This document shows, in pieces, positions 34,230-46,079 of a stretch of 64,000 bases of DNA. A model generated the notes under the pieces. That model worked only from the letters and a program-made list of their open reading frames with translations, ran no database searches and had not been told where the DNA came from. The DNA lies in NCBI GenBank assembly GCA_014529385.2, contig CM043962.1:85022180-85086179 (forward strand), in the 5' to 3' direction. The DNA comes from Adiantum capillus-veneris (lineage: Eukaryota; Streptophyta; Polypodiopsida; Polypodiales; Pteridaceae). The translations under genes and the position numbers were made by a program. Position 1 is the first letter of the stretch. Every line of letters starts with the position of its first letter.

Positions 34230-35225
34230 TACAAGTTACATAAGCGTATAAGTTAGGGGTAGGCCTTAAATGATTTATTTCCTAAGCTTAAAAATAAGGG
34301 AGGGGGGTATCATATTTATGGGGGGGTTGGGGACCTGACCCGATTGATTACTTGTAACGATTGGTCACCAATATGCACTAGAACTCGAATGAATTTAGGG
34401 GAAGTTTTTTATCAGGTCACACATCAAATTTTGCATCAAGCCGGTCATAGAGATAAGGGCTGATTTGGAGAAGTTCAAGGGTTAATTTACACCAGCTTTG
34501 GATGGGTCAAAATTGGACAAATAGCCAGAGTAAAAACTGATCGGGCACATGGTTTCAAAGTCAAACTAAAACACATTGAGGATGCATCTAGTTATCAACA
34601 GAAGTGGTTCCTTAGTACGTTGCCAGTCATTATGCTAATTTGACTAGTTTTACTCAGTTAGATCATGTCAAACCTAAATTTTATATGTAAGATAGGGGTA
34701 TGATAGTTTTCTTCATTGATTTTTGTATAAGCGTAGAAAGGGGGGTCATATTCCCTAATATGAGTCGTATATAGGGGTTTTATCAAAGATGTCCGCTCGT
34801 AGGTGACATCCCGTTTTGTATATAGAGTGAATCCCCCGGGGGCAAACACATGACGATAAGACACAAGGGAAATGTGCTAGAACATATATTTAAAATCTCA
34901 AAAAGTTGATACACAACTTGTGACTTGTACTTGTTGTCTTAGTCATTGAAGATTGTAGATTTATACATGTTTTGAGGTAAACACATTATCATCCATCCAA
35001 TTTTCTCATAATTTATATAAGTACATATTGTGTCAAACACCCAGTCTCTTGCTCCACCTATGGTTCACATATTCCATTGTCTCTCTCCACTTTCTTTGGC
35101 CTTCTCGAGCACTGGAGTTGTTGAAAGTTTCAGACCATTTAACTTTTCTTTGTTGTAATTGTCTAATTGCATGTGCTACTGTTGAAGACGTTGATACTTT
35201 CTTTTGTTGTATTCAATGAAGGATT
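34230..35225. other. Unassigned region
   Basis: No gene or repeat recognised. It may be the intron interrupted by Copia-3, but no matching acceptor or exon was identified. Confidence 0.35.
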
Positions 35226-37650
35226 CTACGATAGAAGCATTGTAAAAGCTCTTTTAAATTTTTTTCCTTGTCTCAAGAGCCACCATGCTGAGTGTGTCTG
35301 AACTAGGCGTTCCTTGCCATGTAATGAGACTTTTCTAAGTGTTGTGTACTCCATATGCCTGGGTTTCAGTACTTTTGAATGAAGTATGGAAAATGGTTGG
35401 AAATGATGTGTTGAAAATGAAGAAAAGTTGGTAAGCACAGACACTGACATAGTTGATTCTAATCACAAGAATGATTTTGAGAGTACCATGTAATGAGTAA
35501 TTTGAGTGTCTGTCCATGCTGTCTTGAATGATTTCCTTAGAAGTTGTAGGTTCTCCTTAAACTTGTCGAGATCCTCTTGTGACCAAAATCATCTTTGTAC
35601 ACATAAAAAAGAGCACATCTATGGAATGCCAGACATCAACCTTGGCATTGCGAGTAGCTGGCTCCTGGTCCTTCACGGACATATGCAATTTTTTCCATTG
35701 TAGATACTCAACTTTGCTAACGTAGATGGAGTGATATATCGATCCACGCTTTGTCAACTTCACATCTTTTATGCCTAGTGGTTTAGATAAGACTGTGAGG
35801 ACTGTGCGAGCCTTGAGATTGCCAATGGATGGTTTGTAAGGCACATACTTCTCATTGCTTGATCTTTTCTTGTCCCACTGGATTTTGACATTGCCCCATG
35901 GAGACCCAGATCTCACAATACTAGTTCAAGGGCCTCTAGAGCCATCTGGCGCTCACTTGACTAATTGATCTTCCAAGAAAACCCAATGTAGAGATATACT
36001 AACTTCTCCACAATTCTACAAAGAGAATACATTGTACAAATGTGGACATTTGGCAAGTGGAATTTCCAGAACTAGGCGAAAGTTGGGGTCTTCATTGTGA
36101 CAAGTAGAAGCCTTTCTCCACCACTTTGGGTCCATCACCTTTGCAGACTCCATGAAGAACAAGCATGGAGATTTTTGCATTGCACCCATTCCACAATTAT
36201 ACATAGACTTTAGTGTTTTAGGGTTACCTGCAAGATGCCATTGGACCTGAAAGTCTCCCCTCCCATCCACAGACAACACCTTTCCTCGATTCATTTATCC
36301 GTCAATTATGTCAAGAATGGGGGTTTGATTGAAGACCCAAAAGAAAATGTCATGGTCCTCTTTCTTTACCTGCAAGATTTATCCTGATGTGTTGTGAAAT
36401 GAAATGTATTATTTTAGTAAAAGGGCTGGAAGAAAAGGAATTACCTCAAAAGAACCCAACCACCATATGTTGGCTTCTGACTAAACACTAAAGTATAAAG
36501 GATCGTTTTGGTAGGACATTTCGAAAGTGTCCTATTCATCAATGTGAATATCACTTGCTCTATCTTCTTCTCGTTAAGAATATCACACCGATCTAGCTTC
36601 AAGACAAAATGTAGCACACCGCCAGTCTCTTCAAATGTGACATTGTAGAACTCTACCATTCTGGTATGGAACAAAGTAAGGTCCATGAAGATATTGTTGC
36701 GCTCATCATAAGTTGTAGCTATTCCTTGGCCTTTTTAAGTACTATGAATATGAAAGGGACAACCAAGGAAGTTGTTATGTGTGTTGTTGAGTTGAAGTCT
36801 CTCTTCCCAAACACTTGATGTTGTTGGTAGCATCTTGGATTTTATTCCCTTCTTCACAAATATGGAGGAGACAGACTATTGAATAGTTGAATATCGTCTC
36901 TTGCTCATGCCAAGTGAGTCAAGTGTGCCTTGTACCTCTATTGAAGGCACTGCATTTTGAGATATAAATCGGTCCAAGACATCCCTCTGCAAAACCTTAA
37001 ACTTCTTGTCATGGATTATATCTTTTGCAAGACTACTACTTATCAAGGGCTTCAACTACTTCCCTACATTGGCTATGGGATCAATGTTTTCCTTGTTTGG
37101 ATAGATAGCATGTCTACAAAGAAAGAAATTCATACGTCAAAGAAATACATAGATAGCATGCCTACAAAGAAAGCATAAATTAGTCAAACCAATACATTGA
37201 TTAGCATGTCTACAAAGAAAGCAATACAGAAGTCAAACCAATAAGATTGAACTCCTCACCTCAATGCTTGGATTTGTTTTTTAAGACCACCAGATCCAAC
37301 CTTCAAGGTTTCAAGATTCTGTAGTTTCTTCTTTCGCACACGAGAACCCAAGCTCATATCTTTCTTTTGTAAACTATGTACCTTTTCTTGTAGGGCCTAT
37401 ACTTCCTCTGTGTGCTGCAATATGGTCTTTTGGTCATTACAATGCAAATTAGAGAGCCGTAGAATCTCCTTTGTTTGAGCGTGAAGCATGCATCTGTGAT
37501 TTTCAGCTTGGCCAATTAAAGCTTTGCAATAGCCAAGCAGCCCATTCTCTCCATCGCCAACAAAGATGAGTAGACCGGTAGGATTTGTAAATGCAGGAGA
37601 GGCATTAGTCTTAGGATTAAAAGGTTAGAGGGATCCATGTGTCCAAATGT
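35226..37650 (-). pseudogene. Intron-containing transposase-like gene relic
   Basis: Reading leftwards, a first coding block (~37,650-37,262) has a helical, coiled-coil-like stretch (TEEV, ALQEKVHSLQKK) and ends at AG/GTGAGG, a good donor. An intron (~37,260-37,090) carries a 48-bp tandem repeat. The next block runs from ~37,085 with single in-frame stops through 36,441-36,686 and 36,016-36,294, including GDFQVQWHLAGNPKTLKSMY then GMGAMQKSPCLFFME. Blocks at 35,557-35,916 and ~35,575-35,470 (WTDTQITHYM, followed by GT) and 35,226-35,450 follow. The pattern 'GDxKxL...G..GA....C.FC' plus 'WTDTQxTHYM' recalls a widespread uncharacterised family of eukaryotic mobile-element proteins. That is recollection, not a search. 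Many stops show it is dead. Confidence 0.5.
37106..37249. repeat. 48-bp tandem repeat, three copies
   Basis: Units begin TAGCATGTCTACAAAGAAAG (or C variant) at 37,106, 37,154 and 37,202, each 48 bp apart, within the inferred intron of the minus-strand relic. Confidence 0.9.
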
Positions 37651-37705
37651 CTACATGTTGTGCTCCCTCTGCTCTCATTCTCTCTTTTCTTTGCCTAGTC
37701 CATGA

Positions 37706-38035
37706 TACTATGGGCCATACCCTATCATTAAGAAAATCAATGATCAATCATACTAGCTTGACCTTTCCCCTCATCTTAAAATACACAATGTATTTCATGT
37801 AAGCTTTCTAAAAGCCTATGTGTGTATTCCTAACCATGTACTGAGTAGTTCTGATGTGGTGCTACCTTCCCAAGGCAAAATGAAACTCAAGCTAGAGAAG
37901 CTTTTGGATACCAAGCAAAAGGTCCTAAAAAATAGGATAGTTTGAGAACATCTTATCGAGTGGAAATACTTTCCTATCAAAGATTCCACGTGGGAATATG
38001 AACAAAAAATGTGCAATGACTGGTGCCCAATTGGA
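37706..38035 (+). pseudogene. Ty3/gypsy chromovirus integrase C-terminus and chromodomain
   Basis: A single frame from 37,706 reads YYGPYPIIKKIN, then HLKIHNVFHVSFLKAY, the conserved integrase C-terminal (GPY/F) module of plant Ty3/gypsy elements. It continues to LEKLLDT and a chromodomain (HLIEWKYFPIKDSTWEYE) with the aromatic residues expected. Two in-frame stops interrupt it, TAG at ~37,748 and TGA at ~37,942. Upstream integrase core, RT and downstream LTR were not found, so this is a truncated fragment. It lies on the opposite strand to the transposase-like relic and overlaps none of its coding blocks. Confidence 0.88.
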
Positions 38036-38205
38036 ACTGTACACTTATATTTGGATCTAATCTTTAAATGTACCATGTTTGTTGAGTGAAATTTAACAAT
38101 TTGAAGAGAACATAGTATTAACTTAAAATGATTTTGATTCTAGTAAGATGGAATCACTTTCGCCTTTGTTTATGGAATTAGGTGCCACAAATATCAAGGA
38201 AGAAG

Positions 38206-38333
38206 AGTTACATAGTGAGAACTCCATAAACACAAAATTGCCTTATAACATAGGCTTTCCATTTTCTAGAGTTACATAGTGAGAGCTCCGTTAACACAAA
38301 ATTGCCTTTCAGCATAGGCTTTCCATTTTCTAG
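38206..38333. repeat. 64-bp tandem duplication
   Basis: AGTTACATAGTGAGA... repeats at 38,206 and 38,270 with a handful of differences. Both units end in CTTTCCATTTTCTAG. Confidence 0.92.
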
Positions 38334-39060
38334 AAGAATAAAAACACCTTTAGAACTCCCTATGCTATCTATATATCACTTTAGAGGTCACTAAGTTGTG
38401 TTTTATGGTGATCTAATGCCAATTTCATAAAGATTGGACAGAAATAGTACACGTTCACAACCAAGAATTCAAGAAGTTCTTGGACTTGAATTATGCAAGT
38501 GCTAACAAGTTGTGACTTCAAATTTGGATTCAAGGAGTTGGGGGCACATAAGGCTTTTGAAATCAACCCCTCACATCTCTTCCAAGGCATGGTTTGTCTT
38601 TTTCAAACCTGCATTTCTCAACATCAATTAAGCAATATTTCAAGGAGATCTAGCCAAATTCAAGCCTCCTTTCAAGGAGAAAGCACACATGGCTCTTGAA
38701 CTAGGCCAGAAGGGATCCAAGTTTGGGAAGAAGAGAAAGAACAAGGATTCAATAATTTCAACAAAAAAAGAAGTTGCTTTTTGAACCCAAATTCAACCTT
38801 GAGAGTTTAAGAATAGAGTGAGTTATGGGGGATTTAAAAGAGACCGGCGTTATACACACATTGTTGCAAGGGAGTCAAAATCTCCCTTGCATGCCTAGCC
38901 CGTCTTGCCCAAGGTCTGCACCCTCACTTGGTCCTACCCTTGTCCTGACATTACGCCCCCCTTGAAGGAGATTTTTCATCCTCAAAAACATCAATGAAAC
39001 AACTCCTCGTAAGAATCTCAATGTTTTTCTAATCTAATTTTGCATCTGGTCAACTGATCT
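38334..39060. other. Unassigned, with a gypsy 3'-end-like motif at 38,950-38,990
   Basis: No gene recognised. On the minus strand at about 38,990-38,950, GAGGATGAAAAATCTCC then AAGGGGGGCGTAATGTCAGG resembles the coding end plus purine tract of plant gypsy elements. A related sequence occurs at ~60,100-60,050. Confidence 0.45.
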
Positions 39061-40487
39061 ACTTGATAATTGTTATGGTTTATTTATGCCCAGAATTGGA
39101 TAATGGACTCAAGTGCTAGCTTTCATGTGACTCCTCATAAGGAGTGGTTCTCCACATATACTACTACCCATGGTACAACGGAACTGGGGAATTTGTATGA
39201 GCTTGATATATGCAATATTGGGGTCATAAAACTTTGTATGCATAATGGCATCGAGTTTATGCTACAAAATTTTAGACATGTACCCAAATTGACAAAGAGT
39301 TTGATGTCTATAAGGAAATTAGGCGATCTGGGTTACACTACTATTTTTGCACATGGTTCTTGAATCATCAAGAAAGGAAACTTCGTCATGCTTAAATGCC
39401 AGAAGTCTAGATCATTGTATTCACTTTATGTCTCTTCAGTGAAAGAGAATTCTATTTGTGTAGTCAAGTTGCCATCTATAGAGTTGTGCCATAGCCAGCT
39501 GGGACATATGAATCAGAAAGGAATTAAGGTACTGCAACATTTTGGTCTTTAGGGGGATCACTATACTTCCTAACATTCATAGATGACTCTACTAGGAAGG
39601 TGTGGGTTTATATCTTGAAGTAGAAGAGCAATGTCTTTAGTGTCTTTGATAAGTTCTTAACAATAGTAGAAAACCAATCAGGTAGAAAGCTTAAAGCTTT
39701 GCAAACTGACAATGGAGGTGAGTATATCTCCTCTAAGGTCAGGGAATTCTATAGTAAACGAGGCATTAGAAGAGAGTTCACCATGCCTTACACACCTGCT
39801 CAAAACGGTGTGGCAGAAAGGTTGAATAGGACTATCCAGGAAAGGGTCGCTTATATGTTGTCTACAGTCACTTTACCAGGATTTTTGGGGGGAAGTTGTC
39901 ATGACAACTATTTACTTTATCAATTGGTCACCTAGTACACCACTAAAATATAAGATATACTCAAGTATGCCATGGTTAGCACACGAACAGACATTGCATT
40001 TGCAGTGGGAGTGGTCAGCAGGTATATGGAAAATCATGGAAAAAAGCATTAGGAAGTAGTGAAGCATATATTGAGATACATCAAGAGTTCAGTCAGCAAG
40101 TGCTTACGCTTTGGGAACAATGATGCATCCATAGTTGGATACACTGATTTTCATTATTTGGGTTGTGTGGACACTAGGAGATCCACATTTAGCTATTTTT
40201 TCTTGTTTTGCTAGAGTGATAGTCTCTTGGAGATTGTGTCTCTGAAATTGCACTTTGTCTTTGACCACTGAGGTTGAGTATGTTGCAGTTTCCAATTCCA
40301 ACAAGGAAGCTGTGTGGTTATCTCATCTAGTGGGAGACCTTGGCATACACTAGACTCCAATGTTACTTTGTGACAGACAAAGTGCAATTGCGTTAGCAGA
40401 GAACCTTGTGTTTCATTCCAAATCAAAACACATCAAGGTCCGATATCATGTGATACGAGATATTTTCGCTAGAAAACGCATTGAGTT

Positions 40488-40796
40488 AGCCAAAGTCCAC
40501 ATGTATGAGAACCCAGCGGATGCTTTGACAAAGAGTCTATCTTCAGAGTGGCTTGCACATTGCATAGACATGATGGGAATAGGGCAAATCTATGGTCATG
40601 CTCTTCACACTTGTATAGTTGTATATACTAACCCTTACACTTATAGCCAAAGTCCACACGTATGAGAACCGAACGGATGCTTTGACAAAGAGTCCATCTT
40701 CAGAGTGGCTTGCACATTGCATAGACATGATGGGCATAGGGTGAATATAATGCTCTTCACACTTGTATAGTTGTATATACTAACCCTTACACTTAT
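40488..40796. repeat. ~157-bp tandem duplication in copia 3' region
   Basis: The segment covering the end of RNase H and the 3' UTR (AGCCAAAGTCCACATGTATG onward) occurs at 40,488 and again at 40,645. The second copy is ~5 bp shorter with point changes. Confidence 0.93.
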
Positions 40797-40805
40797 AGCC
40801 ACTTG

Positions 40806-40832
40806 GGCCACGTTGGCCTTCAAGTGGGAGAT
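40806..40832 (+). promoter_or_regulatory. Stem-loop and polypurine tract
   Basis: GGCCA-CGT-TGGCC (40,806-40,818) forms a short stem directly before CAAGTGGGAGAT, the purine tract next to the LTR start at 40,833. It parallels the Copia-1 and 58,526 arrangement with a different stem sequence. Confidence 0.7.
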
Positions 40833-41030
40833 TGTTAGGGTTCATGCCAAGTGGCCGATCGCCCATCACTAACCATACATTATTCTTTGGATAATATAGA
40901 AGAATAAGGATCAGTGAGCAATATTCTCACCGAGAGCTCCGCCAAACACAGTCTTTGTTGCATTGCACCGTGCACTTGCAGCTATGAGCAAGTACAATGT
41001 GTACTTCTAGTTTTAATTTTTCTCATCAGC
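40833..41030 (+). repeat. Copia 3' LTR, 3' end uncertain
   Basis: Starts TGTTAGGG after the purine tract. The end was not defined because no partner LTR is present; a matching CCCTAACA end was not seen. The stated end is a rough estimate. Confidence 0.5.
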
Positions 41031-41570
41031 TATTACATTGCCACTAATATGTATATGTATGAGAAGGTATGGTGATGTATGACTGTAATGGCTTGATCTA
41101 TATGCAAACCAAGAACCACTTTCACTACATCAAGAGAATGAAAGTGTGTAGTTTAAAGTTAGCCTCATTATATCTAGGATCATGTTTGGCTACTCAAATT
41201 AGAAGCAATGTGCATTCGTAAAGGGCAAACAGTTTTAAGAAAAGAGATGTAGGTATAGTTCTTTTGTAGCCATGATTTGGCGCAATGCAACATCCATTAG
41301 ATTGTGGAGCTAAGAAGTTTTAGGGATCCTATTAAGCTAAGTAGAGATACTCCACAGAAGGCTCTTCTTTTTTTAGGAGAATAGTACTAGTTTTGGGATT
41401 TACTTTGCATGTGGAGAGTAAATGTATCCATGTACTTAGACACATGGTGCTAAACTTTTTTCTTGTATAATAAATAAGTCCAAATGCTAATCAATTGCTT
41501 GACTGATCTACATTTGTAAGTAAGCATTGCAATTTTTGGAAGGAATTCCTTGAGAAAGTTTTTCTTCGTT
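41031..41570. other. Unassigned region
   Basis: No gene or repeat recognised. Confidence 0.4.
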
Positions 41571-41745
41571 AGAGCATCTTACTTGAGGTAGGCTCTACTA
41601 TTCGTTGAGAAATGAGAGCAATAAGTTTGCTCAAGTAGAGAATCTTGCTTGAGGTAGGCTACTATTCGTTGAGACATGAGAGTAATAAGTTTTGCTCAAT
41701 TAGAGTATCTTGCTTGAGGTAGGCTGTATTATTAATCTAAGATCT
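41571..41745. repeat. 65-bp tandem repeat, three copies
   Basis: Units start AGAGCATCTTACTTGAGGTA and variants at 41,571, 41,637 and 41,702. The third is partial and diverges after GTATTATTAATC. Confidence 0.92.
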
Positions 41746-42101
41746 AGGTAGAGGTTCCTATTGGCCAAAGAAATGATCTCTTCAGAGGATCTTTGATTGC
41801 AATCATTCAGTTCACTTTCTGCTATGAGAAGATAGTTACACATATGAGTACCAGATCTGGTAATTATTATGAGTGGGGGCCATCTGCAAAAGAGCATTGT
41901 GAATGAATGGTGCTTCAAAGACCTTAGGGTTTAGCACATTAAGACTTCCAAAATGCTAAGGTTCCAAAATTCAAAGGTAAAGTCCAAATGGTCAAGCTTA
42001 ACAGAATTGCACGCTTTTGTGAAGACCATAAAGTCTTCACATATCCCTAGATGAGAGGGGGCGAGCCCTAAAGGTAGGGGAAGAGAGAGAAGAGGTGAGT
42101 G

Positions 42102-42103
<2 letters not shown>

Positions 42104-42149
<46 letters not shown>
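42104..42149. repeat. (CA)n microsatellite
   Basis: Uninterrupted CA run, about 23 units. Confidence 0.97.
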
Positions 42150-42150
<1 letters not shown>

Positions 42151-43344
42151 AAGGCTTCCCTTTACACAAAGGGCATAGTGGACACATGTCAGGTTCCTAG
42201 CCCATTTGCCCCCAAAGTGCATTCAAATCCTATTGGATGGCCATAGAGGTGTACCAATGAGAATTAGGCTATCGTAAATTTAGTTTAATTCATTTAAAAA
42301 CACCTGATAAAAGAACCAATAGAAATTAAGCTCTCTCGAAGACTATTGGATAGTCTCCCAAGGGGTCCAATGAGCATTCAGTAGCTCAATGGCTTGCCTG
42401 CTTCCTATTGGCCAGAAGACTAAGAGGTCCAATGAGAGATTAATTGAATTATTTAAATACCTAAAGCTCTCACAAAAGGGGAAAGGGGGACACATGTCAC
42501 AAGACAAGCAATTATGCTTCTAAATTATGATTGGCTAAGCTTTACAGGGGCCAATGGGATGCCAACATGAGGAAATAGCAAGAGGGGTTGACCAAGAGAG
42601 AGAGGGGGCTGATTTTTGCACATTATCACACACACACACACTCACACAAGCTCATGTGTGAAGTAAAGAAGACTATCTCCTTATGAAGCTTTAATGGAAA
42701 GCTCATCATCTACTCCAAGCTTGTGAGAAGGGAGGCCTACACCAACAACTCTTGGCTTTGTGATGCAAATGCAACCAAGAGCCAAGCTCCAATGCATGCT
42801 CATCTCCTCTACCATGCTAATTACTAAGCTATGGTAAGCTATTAAGAGTGATTATGTGAGGAGAAATACTTCTTTCTCATAAGAATACTTATTCTTCCTC
42901 TAGATCTACTCTCATACCCCGCTAGCTCTCACCATCTTTGAAGGTGTGTGAGGTCTTGGGTCTGAGACCGTGAGGGAATTGATGTTGTGTTTTTCAAGTG
43001 TAAGCTTGGTGCTTGAAGCTTCCATCTTCATTGCACCAGCAAGTTATTGAAGGAACACAAAGTATTGTATTGTAAAATGTCTCCCTTGATGGGGGAAACC
43101 TATAATACAAAGCCTTTTGGAGGGGGGACAGGCTCCATGTAAATCCGGTCCTCAACTGTTGTCAATAGCTTAATTTCTCTCTCTTTTTGAAGTATTGTTC
43201 ATGCCTATCTAACTAGGTGCTATGCTTTTGTTGCTCTCTCCATCCAAGCACTCATGCTATGCTCATTAGGAATCTATTCTTAATGAAATGCTCACTATGT
43301 CTATGTTATTTTCCGTTACACACAAGTTACTAGACCATTAAATG
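42150..43344. other. Unassigned, with scattered CCAATGAG/ATTGG motifs
   Basis: No gene recognised. Between 42,230 and 42,440 several imperfect copies of (C)CAATGAGAnTTAA and CTATTGGnnnG suggest an old degenerate repeat. Confidence 0.35.
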
Positions 43345-44060
43345 TTACAGTTGTTCTAGACGTTGAATGCCTTTGTTATTGGTCTTTCTAGCAGCTTCCC
43401 TCCAAAATGGGTTCAGAGAGATTCTTCCCACCTTAGCCGGCCACGGGGACCAATGAGATGCAGAGTTGTGAAAATACCTTGTAAGTTCTCCCGACTCCAA
43501 GGTCTCTGCGCTTTTTTTGCATTTCCTAACAAGCTCACCCGTCACGCCCTCGAGCTTTAGGCTAGGCCACCGCGGGGCGAGCAGTTTGTCGTGTACCTCG
43601 AGCTCGCCCTTTCCACTGACCACCTTTGTGAGTAAAGCTTGGCATTGTCCATCATGTCATTGGTCATAGTAGCCCAAGATTGGTCTTGCTTCGCGACCGA
43701 GTGCGATCACAAATTTAGCAGACTGGGCCTTCGCGTGGATATTAGGATTAAGAATCCTAAGACCGGCTTGCTCGATCGGTCTCGCAATTGTTTCCCAGCT
43801 AGCCCACTGCCAGGGCGTCGAGTCTTTGGTGTTGTTCTTCCATAGGAATCTTTTTAACGGTTTAAGGAACTCTTTCCAATTGCATTTGGCCAGCTTCAGC
43901 AGTGGACCATTGAAAGCTATATACTGGAGCATGAATGAGTTGATCACTTTCACTCTGCTCTGGAATGGAAGAATCACATACTCTCATCTGTGCATCTTGC
44001 TTCTTATCTTCTCCATGACCCAAGTGACACGATCTTCTCAAAGAGTGGTGCTCTAATGCA
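43345..44060 (-). pseudogene. LINE (non-LTR retrotransposon) ORF2 C-terminal fragment
   Basis: On the minus strand a single frame carries VTWVMEKIRSKM, then LPFQSRVKVINSFML, FLWKNN, and ASWETIARPIEQAGLRIL. This is the conserved region after the RT palm of plant LINEs (RVxLIxSVL...FLW...W...GGLGI), followed by a C-terminal tail (43,345-43,623). The two open blocks 43,657-43,977 and 43,345-43,623 are in the same frame, separated by one stop. Further stops lie at the upstream edge. Endonuclease and palm are missing, and no poly-A tail was identified. Confidence 0.8.
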
Positions 44061-45274
44061 AAAGTAGAGCTAAAAAGTTCTGATAGTTGGCTAAGACTAT
44101 TGCCTGCAAGCTACTCCTCTCTATTGAGGTGCAACCCATGTTTGATGTTGCAGCTATGCTTTATGATTGATGAGCAACAAGTTCTTGTAGACAAGCCTCT
44201 TCTATGTATGCACGCATGGTGCTACCCTCTCCTTCCATTGGGCTCTTGTTGCCCACCTTTATGAAGACTTTGATGGTCCTCTTAGGCTATTACTTGCTTT
44301 GATTCGAGTATAACGTCTACAACATAGAGGCTAAAAAACAAACAAAAACACACACACACACACACACACTCTCTCTCTCTCGCGCCTCCACCCCCCCTTC
44401 TCATGGCTCATGGTCGCCGCCATCTTGCATGGGCAAAATCCTCCAACTACTAACATGTGGATTAAATGATGATCTTGACCTTTTAAACTCTAAGAGGAAG
44501 TTTCCCCTTGCTCGATTATGTGTGTGTGCCAAACTATAGGATACATCAGAGGCCTGCTCTCGATTCCGTACCACCACTACAGGTCGTCCACAAGAACCTT
44601 TACATGCTACTTAACAAATCCCAAACCTTTTGAGTGATCTACTTTCTTCATCCTCTTATTTTGTGGTGCTTGGTGGTGTTATGGAATCCACCTTGGGAAT
44701 CCTTCACAATGGTACACCTAGCATACCATACCACGTGTCAAAGCATCTAGAGCTACACTTTTACTATAGGGGCCTAATCAATTCCCTGGATGACTTGGTT
44801 TAATTAAATGGAGGACCTAGCAAAAGGGTCCACACCATAGCATTCAACAACTTATTTGGTTCATGAGTTGGTAGTGAGCTCATGGGTGTAAAATTTATAT
44901 TGTTGGGTGAGCCTTCTCTCACTCTTTAGTCCTTTTATCATTTCCTTGAGTTGTTTGCATATCTCATATGTGTGACTTGGGTAGCAATGAGCATATTTCA
45001 AATTAGGCTTTGCTTTTCGACCAATGGAAAGCCTTGACACATCACACACATGGAGCTTACAACTGAGTCACACTAAATGCTTGTAGCACTTGCAGCGCAT
45101 CACCCTCATGCACTGTAAACAATGCCTCACCTACAGTCACACAACAATGTTCGAAAAGACCTGCAGCACCTCATGAGGTATGGACCCAACGTACACCGGA
45201 TGCAGTCCGTTCACGAATAGACAAAAAACAAGAATTGAATGTTTCAAGCACTCAAAGTGCTCGGTGGGACTCAA
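44061..45274. other. Unassigned region
   Basis: No gene recognised. A short (AC)n(TC)n tract lies at ~44,347-44,380. A minus-strand frame at 44,861-45,049 (CDVSRLSIGRKAKPNLKYAH) is weakly protein-like but unidentified. Confidence 0.35.
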
Positions 45275-45277
45275 TTA

Positions 45278-45733
45278 GGCCGGGTTCACAGTGGGCGGCG
45301 GCAGGAGTTGCGTGAGCTCTGTGAGCCAATCAAAAGTGAGCGTGTCGGATGCCCTGTTCACAGTGAGCGGTGGCAATCTCTTTTTTGTTTGCCAGCGTTG
45401 CATGGAAGAAACTCCAGCAATTTCTTTCGCCCCCCCCCCCCCCCCCCCCAATTAGACTTCCACCCTCCACGTCATCTGACAACTACCACTTTTTTATTTT
45501 ATTAAATTTCAAACCTTCCACTTTTCTATTTTAATAAATTTCAAACCTTCGAAAACCCGATCTTTTCCGTCGGGCTCCAATGTTCACAACAGGCGGCGGT
45601 AGAGAAATGACCGATCAGGTTCTTCCACCCCTGTGTGAACGGATAGGCGGGGGAAGAGTGCATTCCAAAGCACTTTTGCCTAGAAATGCCTCTTTTGAAG
45701 AGTAACTGCCGCCGCTTTAGTGTGAACCCAGCC
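45278..45733. mobile_element. Tourist-like (PIF/Harbinger) MITE
   Basis: 456 bp bounded by imperfect terminal inverted repeats: GGCCGGGTTCACA at the left and TGTGAACCCAGCC at the right, with GGCGGCGGCAG and CTGCCGCCGC just inside. The flanks are TTA on both sides (45,275-45,277 and 45,734-45,736), the 3-bp target typical of PIF/Harbinger. It has no coding capacity. It contains a 20-nt C run, a duplicated TTTTATTAAATTTCAAACCTT-type segment, and an internal copy of GTTCACAGTGAGCGG, so it is non-autonomous. Confidence 0.85.
45430..45449. repeat. Poly-C tract inside the MITE
   Basis: Twenty consecutive C. Confidence 0.95.
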
Positions 45734-45999
45734 TTACCATGCAAGTGCCATCATGCTTGAAAAAGTTGCCTAACATGGTGGATAAGAGCTTAATACGGGT
45801 ATGTCAAAGGTTGGCTCCCTAAACACATGTTGATGAAGCCTTCATGAGCTACCACCACTCACCCAGGTGTCATGTCCTCTACACACGCTACTGCAAATGA
45901 CCACATAATGGTGCCTGCACTCCTTCTTGAGGCTCATACCACATACACAAGAAGTTTTGAACAAATTCTCACAATAATTCCCACATTGTGACTTACCGC

Positions 46000-46079
46000 A
46001 ACATCATGAGCTTCTGTGAGGGAGGAACCGCATACCTAGCTAGGTATGCGGTGCCTCTCGAACAGAAGCTCATGATGTT
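46000..46079. repeat. 80-nt near-perfect palindrome
   Basis: The outer 16 nt on each side (AACATCATGAGCTTCT / AGAAGCTCATGATGTT) pair exactly. The central 24 nt (46,028-46,051, core ACCTAGCTAGGT) form a perfect palindrome. The 12-nt blocks between pair at 8 positions. About 36 of 40 pairs form in total, with no real loop. Confidence 0.95.

Larger units (their letters stand above)
39061..40832 (+). pseudogene. Internally deleted copia pol
   Basis: The remnant starts within pol. The protease WIMDSSASFHVTP (catalytic triad D-S-S instead of D-S-G) sits near 39,100-39,140, followed by ~85 residues to a stop at 39,363. GAG-pre-integrase follows (LGHMNQKG). A deletion near 39,550 removes the first integrase Asp (HSD motif). 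The core resumes at FIDDSTRKVW and carries TDNGGEY and PAQNGVAERLN. A second deletion at ~39,940 removes nearly all of RT; the frame resumes at TRTDIAFAVGVVSRYM (~39,985) and reaches RNase H (DRQSAIALAENLVFHSK at 40,360-40,420). Stops and a frameshift lie in between. It ends at a purine tract before a TGTTAGGG LTR start. Confidence 0.9.
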
